DNA from: Polaromonas sp.
Lineage (GTDB): Bacteria; Pseudomonadota; Gammaproteobacteria; Burkholderiales; Burkholderiaceae_C
DNA length: 64,000 nucleotides
Direction of reading: 5' to 3'
Assembly (NCBI RefSeq): GCF_030680935.1
Contig: NZ_JAUXUP010000038.1
Span: 1-64,000, forward strand
Of the stretch, positions 39,221-48,549 are shown in pieces (within the stretch, counting starts at the first letter, position 1; every line of letters begins with the position of its first letter). Position numbers and translations under genes: made by a program. The notes under the pieces were generated by a model. That model saw only the letters and a program-made list of their open reading frames with translations, was not told the DNA's origin and did no database searches.

Positions 39221-39912
39221 GTCCGCAGACGCACATCCAGCGTGCGTACAAACGGAGCCCCGGGGTTTCTTTCCACAAACAGGCAGAGCCGGTCCAGCGT
39301 CAAGGGCGATGCCTGGTTCAGACGGGTGATCGCTGGCGTGACCGCCTCCAGCACACGCTGCGCCAGTGGCGGGTTGGTGGGGCCGGTCAATGTCAGGTGC
39401 AGGCGAAACCGTTCCATGACGTGCGGGTAGCCGTAGCGGCGCAGCAATTCGGTCTCGCGCGGGTCCAGGGTGGCCGGCTGGCGCCTGGCCAGGTCTGCCG
39501 CCGTCAGCGGAGCGCGCAGATCGTCCAGCCCGCTCACGCAGCTTGCTGCCAGTGCCTGCAGGCCGTCCGGCACCGTGTCCGGCACCAGCGCCATGAAGTT
39601 GCCCAGGCTGGCAACACGCAGCGTGCCAAGCTGCACCGGGGCAAGTGTCTGGGCCAGTCTGCCAAGACGGGCGACCAGTGTGGACTCGTCGTTTCCGCTA
39701 GAGAGGTGAAAGGGTGCTTTCAACGTGGCGTGAAAGCCGTAACGCCGCGGTTCTGCGGTGATGGTGGCCAGCTCCATCGGGCCTATGCCTTCCAGCGATG
39801 GCTGTGGCAGTGCGCAGTTGTCGTGTTCGTCGCGGCCCAGCCAGTTTGCGCCAAAAGCCCACCAGGGCGAGTGCCGGTCCGGCGCGAAGTAGATGGCGTA
39901 ACGGGCGCTCAT
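39217..39912 (-). CDS. DUF1045 / 2H phosphoesterase-like phosphonate metabolism protein
   Basis: Two H-x-T motifs (GFHATLKAPF and LHLTLTGP); overlaps phnN and phnF by ATGA. Confidence 0.87.
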   Translation of the reverse strand: MSARYAIYFAPDRHSPWWAFGANWLGRDEHDNCALPQPSLEGIGPMELATITAEPRRYGFHATLKAPFHLSSGNDESTLVARLGRLAQTLAPVQLGTLRVASLGNFMALVPDTVPDGLQALAASCVSGLDDLRAPLTAADLARRQPATLDPRETELLRRYGYPHVMERFRLHLTLTGPTNPPLAQRVLEAVTPAITRLNQASPLTLDRLCLFVERNPGAPFVRTLDVRLRT

Positions 39913-40682
39913 GCGGGCCCTCCGGCGTCGTGACTGGCGTTGACCACCAGCTGAATGCGGTCACCACAAAAGACGGTTTCCCCGTATTTGATGGGCTCAC
40001 CCGCCATGTCCACATCAAGGCATTCCACACACAGCACAGGCCGCGTGGCCGGCTGCTTCAAAAGCCGCGCGGTTTCGTCTGAAGGCATCTGGGTGGTGAT
40101 GCGGCTTTCTGCGCGCACATAATCTTCCACACCAAAATGCCGCAGGATGTCGGTGGTGCAGGTGCCGCCATGCAGCATCGCCAGCAGCCCGTCAAAGCGT
40201 GCGGCCGGGTAGTAGGCCGTCGCCAGTCCTACCGGCTGGTCGTTGGCTTCATCGAGCATCTCCACCATCAGCACGCTGGCACCCCGGTCCAGCCGCAGCT
40301 CATGGGCTGCGCGCTCGGGCGCCGGCATGGCACGCGCGGTGAGCAGCTGCTTGCTGGGCAGCAGGCCCTGGCGCTGCAGGTTTTCAGTGAAACGGGTGCG
40401 ACGCGACAACACGTAGTCCAGCAACTCGTGCTGCACAAAGGTGCCGCGCCCGGGCTCGATCCGCACCAGGCCATCGACCTGCAGTGCGGCAACCGCCTGT
40501 CGCAGGGTGTGGCGGTTCACGCCAAAACGCGCCGACAGTTCGTTTTCACTCGGCAGGCGCCCGGTCGTGTTGAAGGCTCGGTCGCGTATTTCAGTGCTCA
40601 GGGTGTCAGCAATCTGCTTCCACACAGCCACACCGCTGCGCCGTCCCGGCGCACTGGAAAGAGGGCGTTCGCTTGTCATCAT
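39909..40682 (-). CDS. phnF: GntR/HutC-family phosphonate regulator
   Basis: VWKQIADTLSTEIRDRAFNTTGRLPSENELSARFGVNRHTLRQAVAALQVDGLVRIEPGRGTFV; divergent from phnG. Confidence 0.92.
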   Translation of the reverse strand: MMTSERPLSSAPGRRSGVAVWKQIADTLSTEIRDRAFNTTGRLPSENELSARFGVNRHTLRQAVAALQVDGLVRIEPGRGTFVQHELLDYVLSRRTRFTENLQRQGLLPSKQLLTARAMPAPERAAHELRLDRGASVLMVEMLDEANDQPVGLATAYYPAARFDGLLAMLHGGTCTTDILRHFGVEDYVRAESRITTQMPSDETARLLKQPATRPVLCVECLDVDMAGEPIKYGETVFCGDRIQLVVNASHDAGGPA

Positions 40683-40767
40683 TTGGTCATGTTGTCCGGT
40701 TGAACTAGGGGCTTGTTGCAGCTCTTGTGGCTGTTTGTGGTGACAACGCCAACTCTAGTGACTGATT

Positions 40768-40785
40768 TAGACATCTGTATGACAA
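40768..40785. promoter_or_regulatory. Second Pho box-like repeat overlapping the phnG start
   Basis: Minus strand TTGTCAT-ACAG-ATGTCTA (TGTC repeats 11 bp apart); contains the phnG ATG at 40779. Confidence 0.35.
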
Positions 40786-41243
40786 AAGAGACCTTCACCC
40801 CCGATACGGCCACTCGCAGACGGTGGCTGGCTGTGCTCGCGCGCGCCAGCCGGCCGGAGCTGGAGGCTGCCTGCCTGCTGCTCGGTGATTTGCCGGCACC
40901 CGACCCTGTGCGCCCGGCGGAGCCAGGCATGGTCATGCTGCGCGGGCGTATTGGCGGAACCGGCGATGTATTCAACCTCGGTGAGGCCAGCGTGACGCGC
41001 TGTGCGCTGCGCATGGGCACAGGTGCGCTGGGTGTGGGTTATACCCTTGGGCGGGATCGCCGCAAGGCCGAGCTGATTGCGATTATTGATGCCTTGCTGC
41101 AGGACCCGGTGCGTCACGCCGACATCGTGCGTGAGCTGGTCGAGCCGCTGTCCCGGCAGCAGGCAGTACAGCGCGACGACACCAGCCGCGCGGCAGCCGC
41201 ATCCAAAGTTGAATTTTTTACCTTTGTCCGGGGTGAAGCATGA
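40779..41243 (+). CDS. phnG: C-P lyase subunit PhnG
   Basis: RRRWLAVLARASRPELEAACLLLGDLPAPDPVRPAEPGMVMLRGRIGGTGDVFNLGEASVTRCALR; LGRDRRKAELIAIIDALLQ. Confidence 0.95.
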   Translation: MTKETFTPDTATRRRWLAVLARASRPELEAACLLLGDLPAPDPVRPAEPGMVMLRGRIGGTGDVFNLGEASVTRCALRMGTGALGVGYTLGRDRRKAELIAIIDALLQDPVRHADIVRELVEPLSRQQAVQRDDTSRAAAASKVEFFTFVRGEA

Positions 41244-41839
41244 CGCCACACCAGCATCTTTGCGCCGGTTTTGCAGACCCGGTGCATGACGGACAGGCGG
41301 CTTTTCGCAGTGCACTCGATGCGCTGGCGCGACCAGGCCGGCGTTTTGCCGTGGGCCAGCCTGTCGCGGGCCTGGCACTTGGCCCGGCCATGGCCCACCT
41401 GTTGCTCGCGCTGACCGATGACGACACACCGGTCTGGTGGCAGCATTCTGATGCCGCAACGTCTGGCTGGTTGCGCTTTCATACCGGCGCTCCCCTTGCG
41501 CCTGCACCTGAGGAGGCGGCATTTGCTGTGCTCACCGCTCCTGGCGCCATGCCTGCGATCGATGCTTTTGCCGCTGGTTCGGTGGCATCGCCTGAGCGTT
41601 CGGCGACCTTGCTGCTGGAGGTGGCCTCGTTCGACAACGGGCCGGCCGTAGAGTGGCGCGGCCCCGGCATCCAGGAAAAGCAGACCGTGCGTGTGGACGG
41701 ATTGCCGGACAACTTCTGGGCGCAGTGGCAAGCCAATCACGCGGCGTTTCCTCAAGGTGTGGACATTCTTTTTACCTGCGGCGGTGAAGCGCTGGGCTTG
41801 CCGCGCACAACGCGGGTGCGCCGCGTGGAGGGCATTTGA
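41240..41839 (+). CDS. phnH: C-P lyase subunit PhnH
   Basis: GFADPVHDGQAAFRSALDALARPGRRFAV; FDNGPAVEWRGPGIQEKQTVRVDGLPDNFWAQWQANHAAFPQGVDILFTCG. Confidence 0.95.
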   Translation: MTPHQHLCAGFADPVHDGQAAFRSALDALARPGRRFAVGQPVAGLALGPAMAHLLLALTDDDTPVWWQHSDAATSGWLRFHTGAPLAPAPEEAAFAVLTAPGAMPAIDAFAAGSVASPERSATLLLEVASFDNGPAVEWRGPGIQEKQTVRVDGLPDNFWAQWQANHAAFPQGVDILFTCGGEALGLPRTTRVRRVEGI

Positions 41840-41840
41840 C

Positions 41841-43010
41841 ATGTATGTGGCTGTAAAAGGCGGCACCGCCGCCATCGAAAACTCCTGGCAGCTGCTGGCG
41901 GCGCAGCGCCGCGGAGATACGGCGCTGCCGGAATTGTCGGTCGCGCAGATCCAGTCACAGCTCTCGCTCGCAGTGGATCGGGTGATGACAGAGGGTTCGC
42001 TTTACGATCCTGAACTCGCTGCGCTGGCAATCAAGCAGGCCAGCGGTGATCTGATCGAGGCGATTTTTCTGCTGCGTGCTTACCGCACCACCTTGCCCCG
42101 ATTTGGCTACAGCCAGCCGCTGGACACAGCGCGCATGCAACTGTCACGCCGCGTATCGGCCACTTTCAAGGAGGTGCCGGGCGGCCAGGTGCTGGGTGCC
42201 ACCTACGACTACACGCAGCGCCTGCTGGATTTCGCGCTGCTGGCCGAGGGTGGCAGCGATGCGCCGCAACCCGCAGCACCTGTTGCGGCACAGCCCCTGC
42301 CAGACAGCATGCCGCGTATCCATGAGTTGATGGCGCGCGAGGGTTTGATGGAAACGCCGCAAGCCCTGGCCGAGGGTGAACCCGGCGACATCACGCGTGA
42401 GCCTCTGATGTTCCCCGCAGACCGGCCCGTGCGTCTCCAGGCGCTGGCCCGTGGCGACGAGGGCTGGTTGCTGGCTTTGGGTTACTCCACGCAGCGTGGT
42501 TATGCCAACACACATCCGTTCGCCGGTGAAATCCGGCGCGGCACGGTGTCGGTGGACATCGTGGCGGATGAACTGGGCTTTGAGATTGACATCGGCGAGG
42601 TGGAGCTCACCGAGTGCCAGATGATCAACCAGTTTGCCGGCAATCGGGAGGTGCCGCCGCAGTTTACCCAGGGCTACGGGCTGGCTTTTGGCGGCGCCGA
42701 GCGCAAAAGCATGGCGATGGCGCTGGTGGATCGCGCGCTGCGTGCGCGCGAGCTCGGTGAGGTGGCGGTGGCGCCGGCGCAGGACGAAGAATTTGTTCTG
42801 TCGCATGCCGACAGTCTGGAGGCCTCGGGTTTTGTCCAGCATTTGAAGCTGCCGCATTATGTGGACTTCCAGTCCGAACTGGAGCTGGTGCGCAAGTTGC
42901 GTGCCGCCCATGCACAGGAATTGGAGATCGGGCAGGCGGGGCAGCCCGGGAAAAACAGCAGCGCCGACGCCGCCCAATCCGCTGCGGCGGTGATACAAAA
43001 GGCCGCTTGA
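41841..43010 (+). CDS. phnI: C-P lyase subunit PhnI
   Basis: MYVAVKGGTAAIENSWQLLAAQRRGD; RAYRTTLPRFGYSQPLDTARMQLSRRVSATFKEVPGGQVLGATYDYTQRLLDF. Confidence 0.96.
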   Translation: MYVAVKGGTAAIENSWQLLAAQRRGDTALPELSVAQIQSQLSLAVDRVMTEGSLYDPELAALAIKQASGDLIEAIFLLRAYRTTLPRFGYSQPLDTARMQLSRRVSATFKEVPGGQVLGATYDYTQRLLDFALLAEGGSDAPQPAAPVAAQPLPDSMPRIHELMAREGLMETPQALAEGEPGDITREPLMFPADRPVRLQALARGDEGWLLALGYSTQRGYANTHPFAGEIRRGTVSVDIVADELGFEIDIGEVELTECQMINQFAGNREVPPQFTQGYGLAFGGAERKSMAMALVDRALRARELGEVAVAPAQDEEFVLSHADSLEASGFVQHLKLPHYVDFQSELELVRKLRAAHAQELEIGQAGQPGKNSSADAAQSAAAVIQKAA

Positions 43011-43930
43011 TGGACGCCAATTACAACTTCGGTTTCCTCGACGAGCGAACCAAAAAAATGATACGCCGCGCCATGCTCAAGGCCGTGGCCATACCCGGCT
43101 ACCAGGTTCCGTTTGGCTCGCGTGAGATGCCGTTTGCCTATGGCTGGGGGACTGGCGGTGTGCAGGTGACCGCCAGCATCATAGGCCGCAAGGATGTGCT
43201 CAAGGTGATTGACCAGGGCGCCGACGACACCACCAACGCGGTGAATATCCGGCGCTTCTTTGCGCGCACCACGGGTGTCCAGACCACCGAAAGAACGGCA
43301 GAAGCAAGCATCATCCAGACCCGCCATCGCATTCCCGAAGCGGCCTTGACTGAAGCACAGACCCTTGTGTACCAGGTGCCCATGCCGGAACCCCTGTTCC
43401 GGCTGGAGCCGCGCCGAGCAGAGACCATCACCATGCACGCACTGGCCGAATACGGCCTGATGAATGTCAAACTCTACGAGGATATTGCGCAACTGGGAGC
43501 GATCTCCAAGACCTACGATTACCCGGTACTGGTCAATGAGCGCTACCTGACATCGCCCTCACCGATACCGAAATTCGACAATCCGAAAATGCACATGAAC
43601 CCGGCCTTGCAGCTCTTTGGTGCCGGGCGCGAGAAACGCATTTACGCAATACCGCCTTACACCGCGGTGCGCAGCCTTGATTTTGAGGACCACCCGTTTG
43701 AGGTGCAGCGCTGGGAGCACGCCTGCGCCCTGTGCGGGGCCCACAACAGCTTCCTCGATGAAATGATTGTGGATGACGCAGGCAGCCGGCTGTTTGTCTG
43801 TTCAGACAGTGACTTTTGCAGTGAGCGCAGGGAAGCTGGACACGTCGGTACCCAGCAAGCGGTCCACATGCCCAATACGCTTGTACCGACGCCAGCCAAG
43901 GCCACCGCTGTAGCGAAAGGCGCGGCATGA
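43010..43930 (+). CDS. phnJ: Alpha-D-ribose 1-methylphosphonate 5-phosphate C-P lyase
   Basis: NYNFGFLDERTKKMIRRAMLKAVAIPGYQVPFGSREMPFAYGWGTGG; Cys spacing C-x2-C-x21-C-x5-C. Confidence 0.97.
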   Translation: MDANYNFGFLDERTKKMIRRAMLKAVAIPGYQVPFGSREMPFAYGWGTGGVQVTASIIGRKDVLKVIDQGADDTTNAVNIRRFFARTTGVQTTERTAEASIIQTRHRIPEAALTEAQTLVYQVPMPEPLFRLEPRRAETITMHALAEYGLMNVKLYEDIAQLGAISKTYDYPVLVNERYLTSPSPIPKFDNPKMHMNPALQLFGAGREKRIYAIPPYTAVRSLDFEDHPFEVQRWEHACALCGAHNSFLDEMIVDDAGSRLFVCSDSDFCSERREAGHVGTQQAVHMPNTLVPTPAKATAVAKGAA

Positions 43931-44739
43931 AAGACGATCTGTTGCTGTCGGTGCGGGGTGTTGGCAAACAGTTCATGCAGGGCAACCGGCTGCGCTGGGC
44001 CTGTCGCGATGTGAGTTTTGACCTCTATCCTGGCGAGGTGCTCGCCGTGGTGGGCGAGTCGGGTTCCGGCAAATCGACGCTGCTGCGCTTGCTGGCCGCC
44101 CGCTTGGGCTGCGACGCGGGCTCGGTCATGTACGACGTGCGGGGCGAAGCCGGCGAGGTACAGGGTGCGGACGGTCTGGTCGATCTGGCCCGGCTCTCGC
44201 AGGCCCGTTTGCGCTGGCTGGCACGCACCGACTGGGGTTTTGTCGAGCAGCATGCGCGCGATGGCCTGCGCATGAATGTCTCTGGCGGCGCCAACATCGG
44301 CGAGCGCCGGATGGCGCTGGGCGCACGCCACTACGGCAAGCTACGCAGCGAGGCGCTGGGCTGGATGGAGCGGGTAGAGTTGGATACCGACCGCATTGAC
44401 GACCTGCCGGGCAGCTACTCGGGCGGCATGCAGCAACGCCTGCAAATTGCACGCAACCTGGTGACACACCCGCGCCTGGTCTTCATGGACGAACCCACCA
44501 CTGGTCTGGATGTATCGGTCCAGGCGCGTTTGCTGGACCTGGTACGCGAGCTGGTGGACCAGCTGCATCTGGCGGCGGTGATTGTCACGCACGACCTGGC
44601 GGTGGCGCGGCTGCTGGCGCACCGCATGCTCGTCATGAAAGACGGCTATGTGGTCGAACAGGGCCTGACCGATCGCGTGCTGGACGATCCGCAACACCCT
44701 TACACCCAGTTGCTGGTGTCGTCTGTCCTCACTCCTTGA
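43927..44739 (+). CDS. phnK: C-P lyase-associated ATPase PhnK
   Basis: [80 protein letters not shown]. Confidence 0.95.
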   Translation: MKDDLLLSVRGVGKQFMQGNRLRWACRDVSFDLYPGEVLAVVGESGSGKSTLLRLLAARLGCDAGSVMYDVRGEAGEVQGADGLVDLARLSQARLRWLARTDWGFVEQHARDGLRMNVSGGANIGERRMALGARHYGKLRSEALGWMERVELDTDRIDDLPGSYSGGMQQRLQIARNLVTHPRLVFMDEPTTGLDVSVQARLLDLVRELVDQLHLAAVIVTHDLAVARLLAHRMLVMKDGYVVEQGLTDRVLDDPQHPYTQLLVSSVLTP

Positions 44740-44756
44740 CCGCTACCACCCATGCC

Positions 44757-45455
44757 ATGACCGCAGTTCTTGAAACCACCGAGCTTTCCAAAACCTTCAC
44801 CCTGCATGCGCGCGGTGGCCTGGCGTTGCCGGTGTTCTCCGGCATCAGCCTTAGCCTGCTTCCGGGCGAATGCCTGGCCCTCACCGGGCACTCTGGCAGC
44901 GGCAAAAGCTCATTGTTGCGCTGCCTGTACGGCAACTACAGCGCCAGCAGCGGCGATGTACGCATCCGCCATGACGACCAGTGGGTCAGCCTTTCGGCTG
45001 CAGCTCCACGCGAAGTACTCGAAGTGCGGCGTCGGACCCTCGGTTATGTGTCGCAGTTTTTGCGCGTGATTCCCCGGGTATCGACGCTGGACATAGTGGC
45101 CGAGCCGCTGCGTCGCCTCGGTATGGCAGCCGACGAGGCACGCAGCCAGGCCGCACATTGGCTGGCGCGCCTGAACCTGCACGAGCGGCTGTGGCACCTG
45201 CCACCAGCCACTTTTTCCGGCGGCGAGCAGCAACGCGTGAACATCGCGCATGGCCTGATTGCAGGGCATCCGGTGTTGCTACTTGATGAGCCCACGGCTT
45301 CGCTGGATGCCGACAACCGGCGCGTGGTGGTGGAGCTGATTCATGTGGCACGGGCGCGCGGTGCGGCCGTGATCGGTATTTTTCATGATGATGAAGTGCG
45401 CGCAGCAGTCGCCAGCCGGTGTCTGGATGTGGAAGATTACCGACAATCAAACTGA
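44757..45455 (+). CDS. phnL: C-P lyase-associated ATPase PhnL
   Basis: GHSGSGKSSLLRCLYGNYSASSGDVRIRHDDQWVSL; FSGGEQQRVNIAHGLIAGHPVLLLDEPTASLD. Confidence 0.95.
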   Translation: MTAVLETTELSKTFTLHARGGLALPVFSGISLSLLPGECLALTGHSGSGKSSLLRCLYGNYSASSGDVRIRHDDQWVSLSAAAPREVLEVRRRTLGYVSQFLRVIPRVSTLDIVAEPLRRLGMAADEARSQAAHWLARLNLHERLWHLPPATFSGGEQQRVNIAHGLIAGHPVLLLDEPTASLDADNRRVVVELIHVARARGAAVIGIFHDDEVRAAVASRCLDVEDYRQSN

Positions 45456-45476
45456 ACAGGAAAGCAGGAAAGACGC

Positions 45477-46616
45477 ATGAAGCAGAAGATCATCAGGAAC
45501 GCCAGAATTGTCACGGCCACCGAAGAGTTCACCGGCTGTATGGTGCTGGAAGGCGGCTTGATCCGCTCTATAGAGCGTGGCGACACGTCTGTGACCGGTG
45601 CCGAGGACTGGGCCGGAGACTGGCTGCTGCCCGGCCTGGTCGAGCTGCACACCGACAACCTTGAAAAACACCTGGTGCCGCGCCCCGGCGTGTTGTGGAA
45701 TGCGCACTCTGCCACGGTCATGCACGATGCATTGTGCGCCGCAGCGGGCATCATCACCGTGCTGGACTCTGTGGTGATTGGCGACATGGACCAGGGCGGC
45801 ACGCGCAGCCAGACCCAGCACGTGTCGATTGAAGCCTTGCACGAATGCCGTGCTGAAGGCTTGCTGCGGGTAGAGCACCTCCTGCACCTGCGCTGTGAGG
45901 TGTCGGCGCCCGATATTGTGGACGTATTTGAGAGTTATGCCGATGACTCGCTGCTGGAGCTGGTCAGCGTGATGGACCATACCCCGGGCCAGCGGCAGTG
46001 GCGCGACCTCAGCAAATACCGGCGGTATGCAGAGCGTTACGGCAGCTTCAACGATGCCGAGTATCTGGCAATGGTGCACGAGCGCAAGACGCAACAGGAA
46101 CAATTCGCCATTCCGAATCGCGCTGCCGTGATTGCCGGCAGCCTCGCACGCGATCTGCCGGTGGCCAGCCACGACGATACCGAGATTGAACACGTAGCGC
46201 AGGCTGGCGCGGAAGGCATCGCCATCTCCGAGTTTCCGACCACGGTGGCTGCAGCCCGGTCGGCGCGGGCTGCGGGCATGGCCATCGTCATGGGTGGTCC
46301 CAATCTGGTCAAAGGCGGCTCACATTCGGGCAATGTCGCGGCGGCTGAACTGGCGCAGCTCGACCTGCTGGATATTTTTTCGTCGGACTACGTGCCCGCC
46401 AGCTTGTTGCAGTCGGCATTTCTGTTGCGCGACACGGTAGGCTGGAGCCTGCCCAAGGCGGTGAAAACAGTGACGCGCAACCCGGCTCTTGCAATTGGTC
46501 TGACAGACCGGGGTGAGCTTGCGCCCGGCCTGCGTGCCGATTTGATCCGGGTGCGGATGAGCGGCGACATGCCGATTGTCAGAGCCGCCTGGCACAAGGG
46601 GGAGCGGGCGTTTTAG
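45477..46616 (+). CDS. phnM: Alpha-D-ribose 1-methylphosphonate 5-triphosphate diphosphatase
   Basis: LLPGLVELHTDNLEKHLVPRPGVLWNAHSATVMHDALCAAAGIITVLDSV; SHDDTEIEHVAQAGAEGIAISEFPTT. Confidence 0.96.
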   Translation: MKQKIIRNARIVTATEEFTGCMVLEGGLIRSIERGDTSVTGAEDWAGDWLLPGLVELHTDNLEKHLVPRPGVLWNAHSATVMHDALCAAAGIITVLDSVVIGDMDQGGTRSQTQHVSIEALHECRAEGLLRVEHLLHLRCEVSAPDIVDVFESYADDSLLELVSVMDHTPGQRQWRDLSKYRRYAERYGSFNDAEYLAMVHERKTQQEQFAIPNRAAVIAGSLARDLPVASHDDTEIEHVAQAGAEGIAISEFPTTVAAARSARAAGMAIVMGGPNLVKGGSHSGNVAAAELAQLDLLDIFSSDYVPASLLQSAFLLRDTVGWSLPKAVKTVTRNPALAIGLTDRGELAPGLRADLIRVRMSGDMPIVRAAWHKGERAF

Positions 46617-46759
46617 GGCGTGGTCCCGCCGTGCCGCATGGCGTCAGTCGCTTTCCTACACAGCTTCACGCCGCCCGCTGACTTTGCAGAATTTGCGCCT
46701 TCTCCTAAAGTGCAGCCATCCCGTCAAGGTCTGTACCCGGCGTTTACCAAGGAGCTGTC

Positions 46760-46993
46760 ATGCGAACCCAATCCACAAGTACCAACCCTTTTGCATTGAT
46801 GATGGCCCCCGCGCAGGTGCTGGCGGCGATGGAGAAATCCGACGGGCTCAGAAGGCTGCAGCACCAGGTATTTCATCCGCTGGACACGCGCGTGAGGCCG
46901 CAAACCGATGCGGAGCTGGCTGCGTTTGACGCCGCCATAGAACGCGCCAACCTGGTATTACCGCTTGAGGCGGACGACAGCTTGTCAGTCTGA
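46760..46993 (+). CDS. Small hypothetical protein
   Basis: 77 aa MRTQSTSTNPFALMMAPAQVLAAMEKSDGLRRLQHQVFHPLDTRVRPQ...; AGGAGCT Shine-Dalgarno 6-7 nt upstream. Confidence 0.6.
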   Translation: MRTQSTSTNPFALMMAPAQVLAAMEKSDGLRRLQHQVFHPLDTRVRPQTDAELAAFDAAIERANLVLPLEADDSLSV

Positions 46994-48367
46994 AGCGAAG
47001 GGGGTCACCGGCTCACGCATGGTGACAAATTCTTCCGCCAGGGTCGGGTGTATGCCGATGGTGCTGTCAAAAACCGCCTTGGTGGCGCCTGCTTTCATGG
47101 CGACTGCAAAACCCTGCACCACCTCGCCCGCGTCTGGCCCCACCATGTGCAGGCCAACGACGCGGTCTGTGGCGTCTTCGACCAGCAGTTTCATCAGGGT
47201 GCGTTCGGTGCTGCCGCTCAAGGTGTGCCGAAGTGGCTTGAAGTCCGTGCGGAAAACCGTGACTTTGCCAAACACTTTGCGAGCCTCCTCCTCGGAGTAC
47301 CCCACAGTGCCGATGTTCGGGTGGGTGAACACTGCGGTGGGCACAAAGTCATAACTCATGCTGCGCCGCTTTTTACCTGCAGCCGGTCCCAGCAGGTGGT
47401 CCACCAGCACCATCGCTTCACCCAGGGCGACTGGCGTCAGTTGCAGGCGTGCCGTCACGTCGCCCAGTGCATAGACCGACGGCAAAGAGCTCTGGTAGTG
47501 GCTGTTGACTTCGATTGCACCCTTGTGGCTCAGTTTGACGCCGGCCGCTTCCAGGCCCAGGCCATTGGTGTTGGGCACGCGGCCTGTGGCGTACAACACC
47601 GCATCCACCGTCACCTGCCCAGCTCCGGCTTGAAGCGTGACCTGCAGGCCCGCTGCGGTTTTGCTGATGGCTTCTACCTCAGCGCCCAGGCGCAGGCGGA
47701 CGCCGGTTTTTTCCATCTCGGTGGCAATGAAGCTGCGCACGTCGTGGTCAAAGCCCGTCAGTAACTTCTCGCCCCGATGGACCTGGGTCACCTCGGCGCC
47801 CAGTCCGTTGAAGATCGAGGCGAACTCGCAGGCGATATACCCGCCGCCCACTACCAGCAGGCGCTTGGGAAATGGCTCAAGATCAAACATCTGGTCCGAT
47901 GTCACGATGTACTCGCGGCCCTCCAGCGCCGGTACCGTGGGTGTGCCGCCGGTGCTGACGAGGATGTTTTTGGCGCTGAAGGTCTGTTCTTCCACCTTCA
48001 CGTTGTGGCCATCAATCAGCGTGGCCCAGCCGGTGATGATGGTGACGCCAGCGTTGGCCAGCAACTGGTTGTAGATGCCGTTGAGCCGGGTGATCTCACG
48101 CGCGCGGTTGGCCCTGAGCACGTCCCAGTTGAACACCGGCGCCGTGCCTGACCAGCCGAAGCCGTGCGACTCTTCAAAGGATTCCGCGTAGTGCGCCGCG
48201 TAGCTGTAAAGTTTTTTCGGGATGCAACCGACATTGACACAGGTGCCCCCCATGGCGGCCACCTCGGCGATGGCCACACGCGCGCCGCGCTGCGCCGCCA
48301 TGCGTGCGGCACGTACGCCACCGCTGCCGCCGCCTATGACAAACAGGTCAAAGTCAAAAGTTTTCAT
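46985..48367 (-). CDS. gor: Glutathione-disulfide reductase
   Basis: FDLFVIGGGSGGVRAARMAAQRGARVAIAEVAAMGGTCVNVGCIPKKLYSYAAHY; VGLHMVGPDAGEVVQGFAVAMKAGATK. Confidence 0.95.
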   Translation of the reverse strand: MKTFDFDLFVIGGGSGGVRAARMAAQRGARVAIAEVAAMGGTCVNVGCIPKKLYSYAAHYAESFEESHGFGWSGTAPVFNWDVLRANRAREITRLNGIYNQLLANAGVTIITGWATLIDGHNVKVEEQTFSAKNILVSTGGTPTVPALEGREYIVTSDQMFDLEPFPKRLLVVGGGYIACEFASIFNGLGAEVTQVHRGEKLLTGFDHDVRSFIATEMEKTGVRLRLGAEVEAISKTAAGLQVTLQAGAGQVTVDAVLYATGRVPNTNGLGLEAAGVKLSHKGAIEVNSHYQSSLPSVYALGDVTARLQLTPVALGEAMVLVDHLLGPAAGKKRRSMSYDFVPTAVFTHPNIGTVGYSEEEARKVFGKVTVFRTDFKPLRHTLSGSTERTLMKLLVEDATDRVVGLHMVGPDAGEVVQGFAVAMKAGATKAVFDSTIGIHPTLAEEFVTMREPVTPFASD

Positions 48368-48433
48368 GGATGGATGGTAATGCGTGTACCCCTTGAGCGT
48401 GTCTGCAGCGCATTGAACCTGCAATCGGTGGGG

Positions 48434-48486
48434 AATTTGCTACAAAAATAATAGCTGCTTGCGCATATAGGGTAGGGGCTGAGTGC
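48434..48486 (-). repeat. Dispersed intergenic hairpin element, copy D (minus orientation)
   Basis: Revcomp GCACTCAGCCCCTACCCTATATGCGCAAGCAGCTATTATTTTTGTAGCAAATT. Confidence 0.75.
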
Positions 48487-48549
48487 TGTTTTTCTTGTCA
48501 GGTTGACGCCATGCTTGCAAACGGTGGCCGCGTTGGGCGCCCTGCGTGC

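Noticed and set aside
40691-40747. GTTGTC...GACAAC inverted repeat in the phnF-phnG gap as a PhnF operator
   Set aside because: Arms are only 6 bp and 45 bp apart; does not look like a GntR/HutC operator.
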